The notes beneath the pieces are model-generated. The model saw only the letters and a program-made list of their open reading frames with translations, had not been told where the DNA came from and did no database searches. A stretch of DNA of 64,000 bases from an uncultured Acidobacteriaceae bacterium (GTDB lineage: Bacteria > Acidobacteriota > Terriglobia > Terriglobales > Acidobacteriaceae): NCBI GenBank assembly GCA_937879855.1, contig CALFMO010000008.1:124001-188000 (forward strand), read 5' to 3'. Positions within the stretch are counted from its first letter, which is position 1. Each line of letters opens with the position of its first letter. Shown one piece after another: positions 63,684 to 64,000 of the stretch. The translations under genes and the position numbers were made by a program.

Positions 63684-64000
63684 GTGCGATCTCACTTCTT
63701 TCTGGAGCGTATTTTGCGACTGTTTCGCAGCGGCTTTGTGGGGGCAGCTGCACTTTTATTTGTCGCCCGGATTGGTGCGCAGTCGTCCACCGTGGAGACG
63801 CCGGAGGCGAATCCCGGTCGTCCCACGGTTTCAACTCCTGCGACGTTGACCCCGGTGGGTTACCTGCAATTTGAGAACGGGGGACTCTATGCCGACAGGT
63901 CACCTGAGTTCACAACGCTATTTGGCATCAACCAGATTACCAAGCTCACGGTCGCATCCCGCCTTCAGTTGCTCGCCCTGTCGGCACCACTTGCTCGAGC
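63684..64000 (+). CDS. Start of a putative outer-membrane transporter (3'-truncated by window)
   Basis: Open frame running off the right edge. From GTG 63684: a basic start (RILRLFRSGFVGAAALLFVA), signal cleavage near IGAQS, a Thr/Pro-rich linker, then LTPVGYLQFENGGLYADRSP and ITKLTVASRLQLLALSAPLA. The last part resembles the beginning of beta-barrel proteins grouped as phenol-degradation MetA-pathway transporters in Acidobacteria. The start is uncertain because the frame is open further upstream and no strong ribosome site is visible. Confidence 0.6.
   Translation, partial: MRSHFFLERILRLFRSGFVGAAALLFVARIGAQSSTVETPEANPGRPTVSTPATLTPVGYLQFENGGLYADRSPEFTTLFGINQITKLTVASRLQLLALSAPLAR

Overview
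The window looks like a soil Acidobacteriota chromosome (Solibacter/Bryobacter-like or Terriglobia). The evidence is the mix of gene families: two ~1,150-residue Oar-type TonB-dependent receptors with N-terminal carboxypeptidase-regulatory-like domains, a propeller-type histidine kinase, a CRTAC1/ASPIC-UnbV protein beside a large TPR protein, many Tat-exported sugar enzymes, and small zinc-ribbon and cupredoxin proteins. This is inferred from gene content; no rRNA or complete tRNA is present.

Layout. 1-2.9 kb: 3' part of a hybrid sensor kinase. 2.9-4.4 kb: gene-poor DNA with a tRNA 3'-end fragment at 3445. 4.4-19.2 kb: first fucose locus, with a GH29-like protein, TonB receptor A, a decayed fuconate dehydratase, IclR regulator A, then rightward GH29 alpha-L-fucosidase, GH141-like beta-helix protein with a PDZ domain, a chimeric lactonase remnant, a serine hydrolase and a tandem alpha/beta hydrolase. 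19.2-32.7 kb: a leftward run of closely spaced genes (2-oxoacid dehydrogenase E1 alpha-beta fusion, two CatC-like proteins, two SDRs, a cyclase, two isomerase/epimerase proteins, a PQQ dehydrogenase with haem c, a VOC protein, an enolase-superfamily dehydratase, a TPR protein). 33-45.7 kb: second fucose locus, with TonB receptor B, intact L-fuconate dehydratase, IclR regulator B, then rightward esterase, 2-keto-3-deoxy-L-fuconate dehydrogenase, L-fucose dehydrogenase, FucP, mutarotase and FAH-family hydrolase. 45.9-52.2 kb: carboxylesterase and the ASPIC/TPR divergent pair. At 52.4-52.8 kb a second copy of the tRNA 3'-end fragment lies next to the C-terminal remnant of a tyrosine integrase. 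52.8-64 kb: a more degenerate stretch with frameshifted CGNR regulator, aldehyde dehydrogenase and sigma-factor remnants, a thioredoxin/thioredoxin/OsmC redox cluster, a K+ channel, DUF362, AraC, VOC and cupredoxin genes.

How it works together. Secreted fucosidases release L-fucose, TonB receptors and FucP import it, and the non-phosphorylative pathway (L-fucose dehydrogenase, fuconate dehydratase, KDF dehydrogenase, FAH hydrolase) would take it to pyruvate plus L-lactate. Four promoters, two in front of the TonB receptors and two in front of the rightward operons, share one 71-bp architecture: sigma-70 boxes followed by a TTTTATATATGAAAT palindrome, the likely site of the duplicated IclR regulator. 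The IclR gene with its divergent promoter is an almost identical direct repeat 28,233 bp apart.

The observation I find most worth testing is an OsmC-family gene (55160-55633) with an in-frame UGA exactly where the catalytic cysteine codon should be, followed by a bacterial-SECIS-like hairpin: a candidate selenoprotein or, alternatively, a fresh nonsense mutation.
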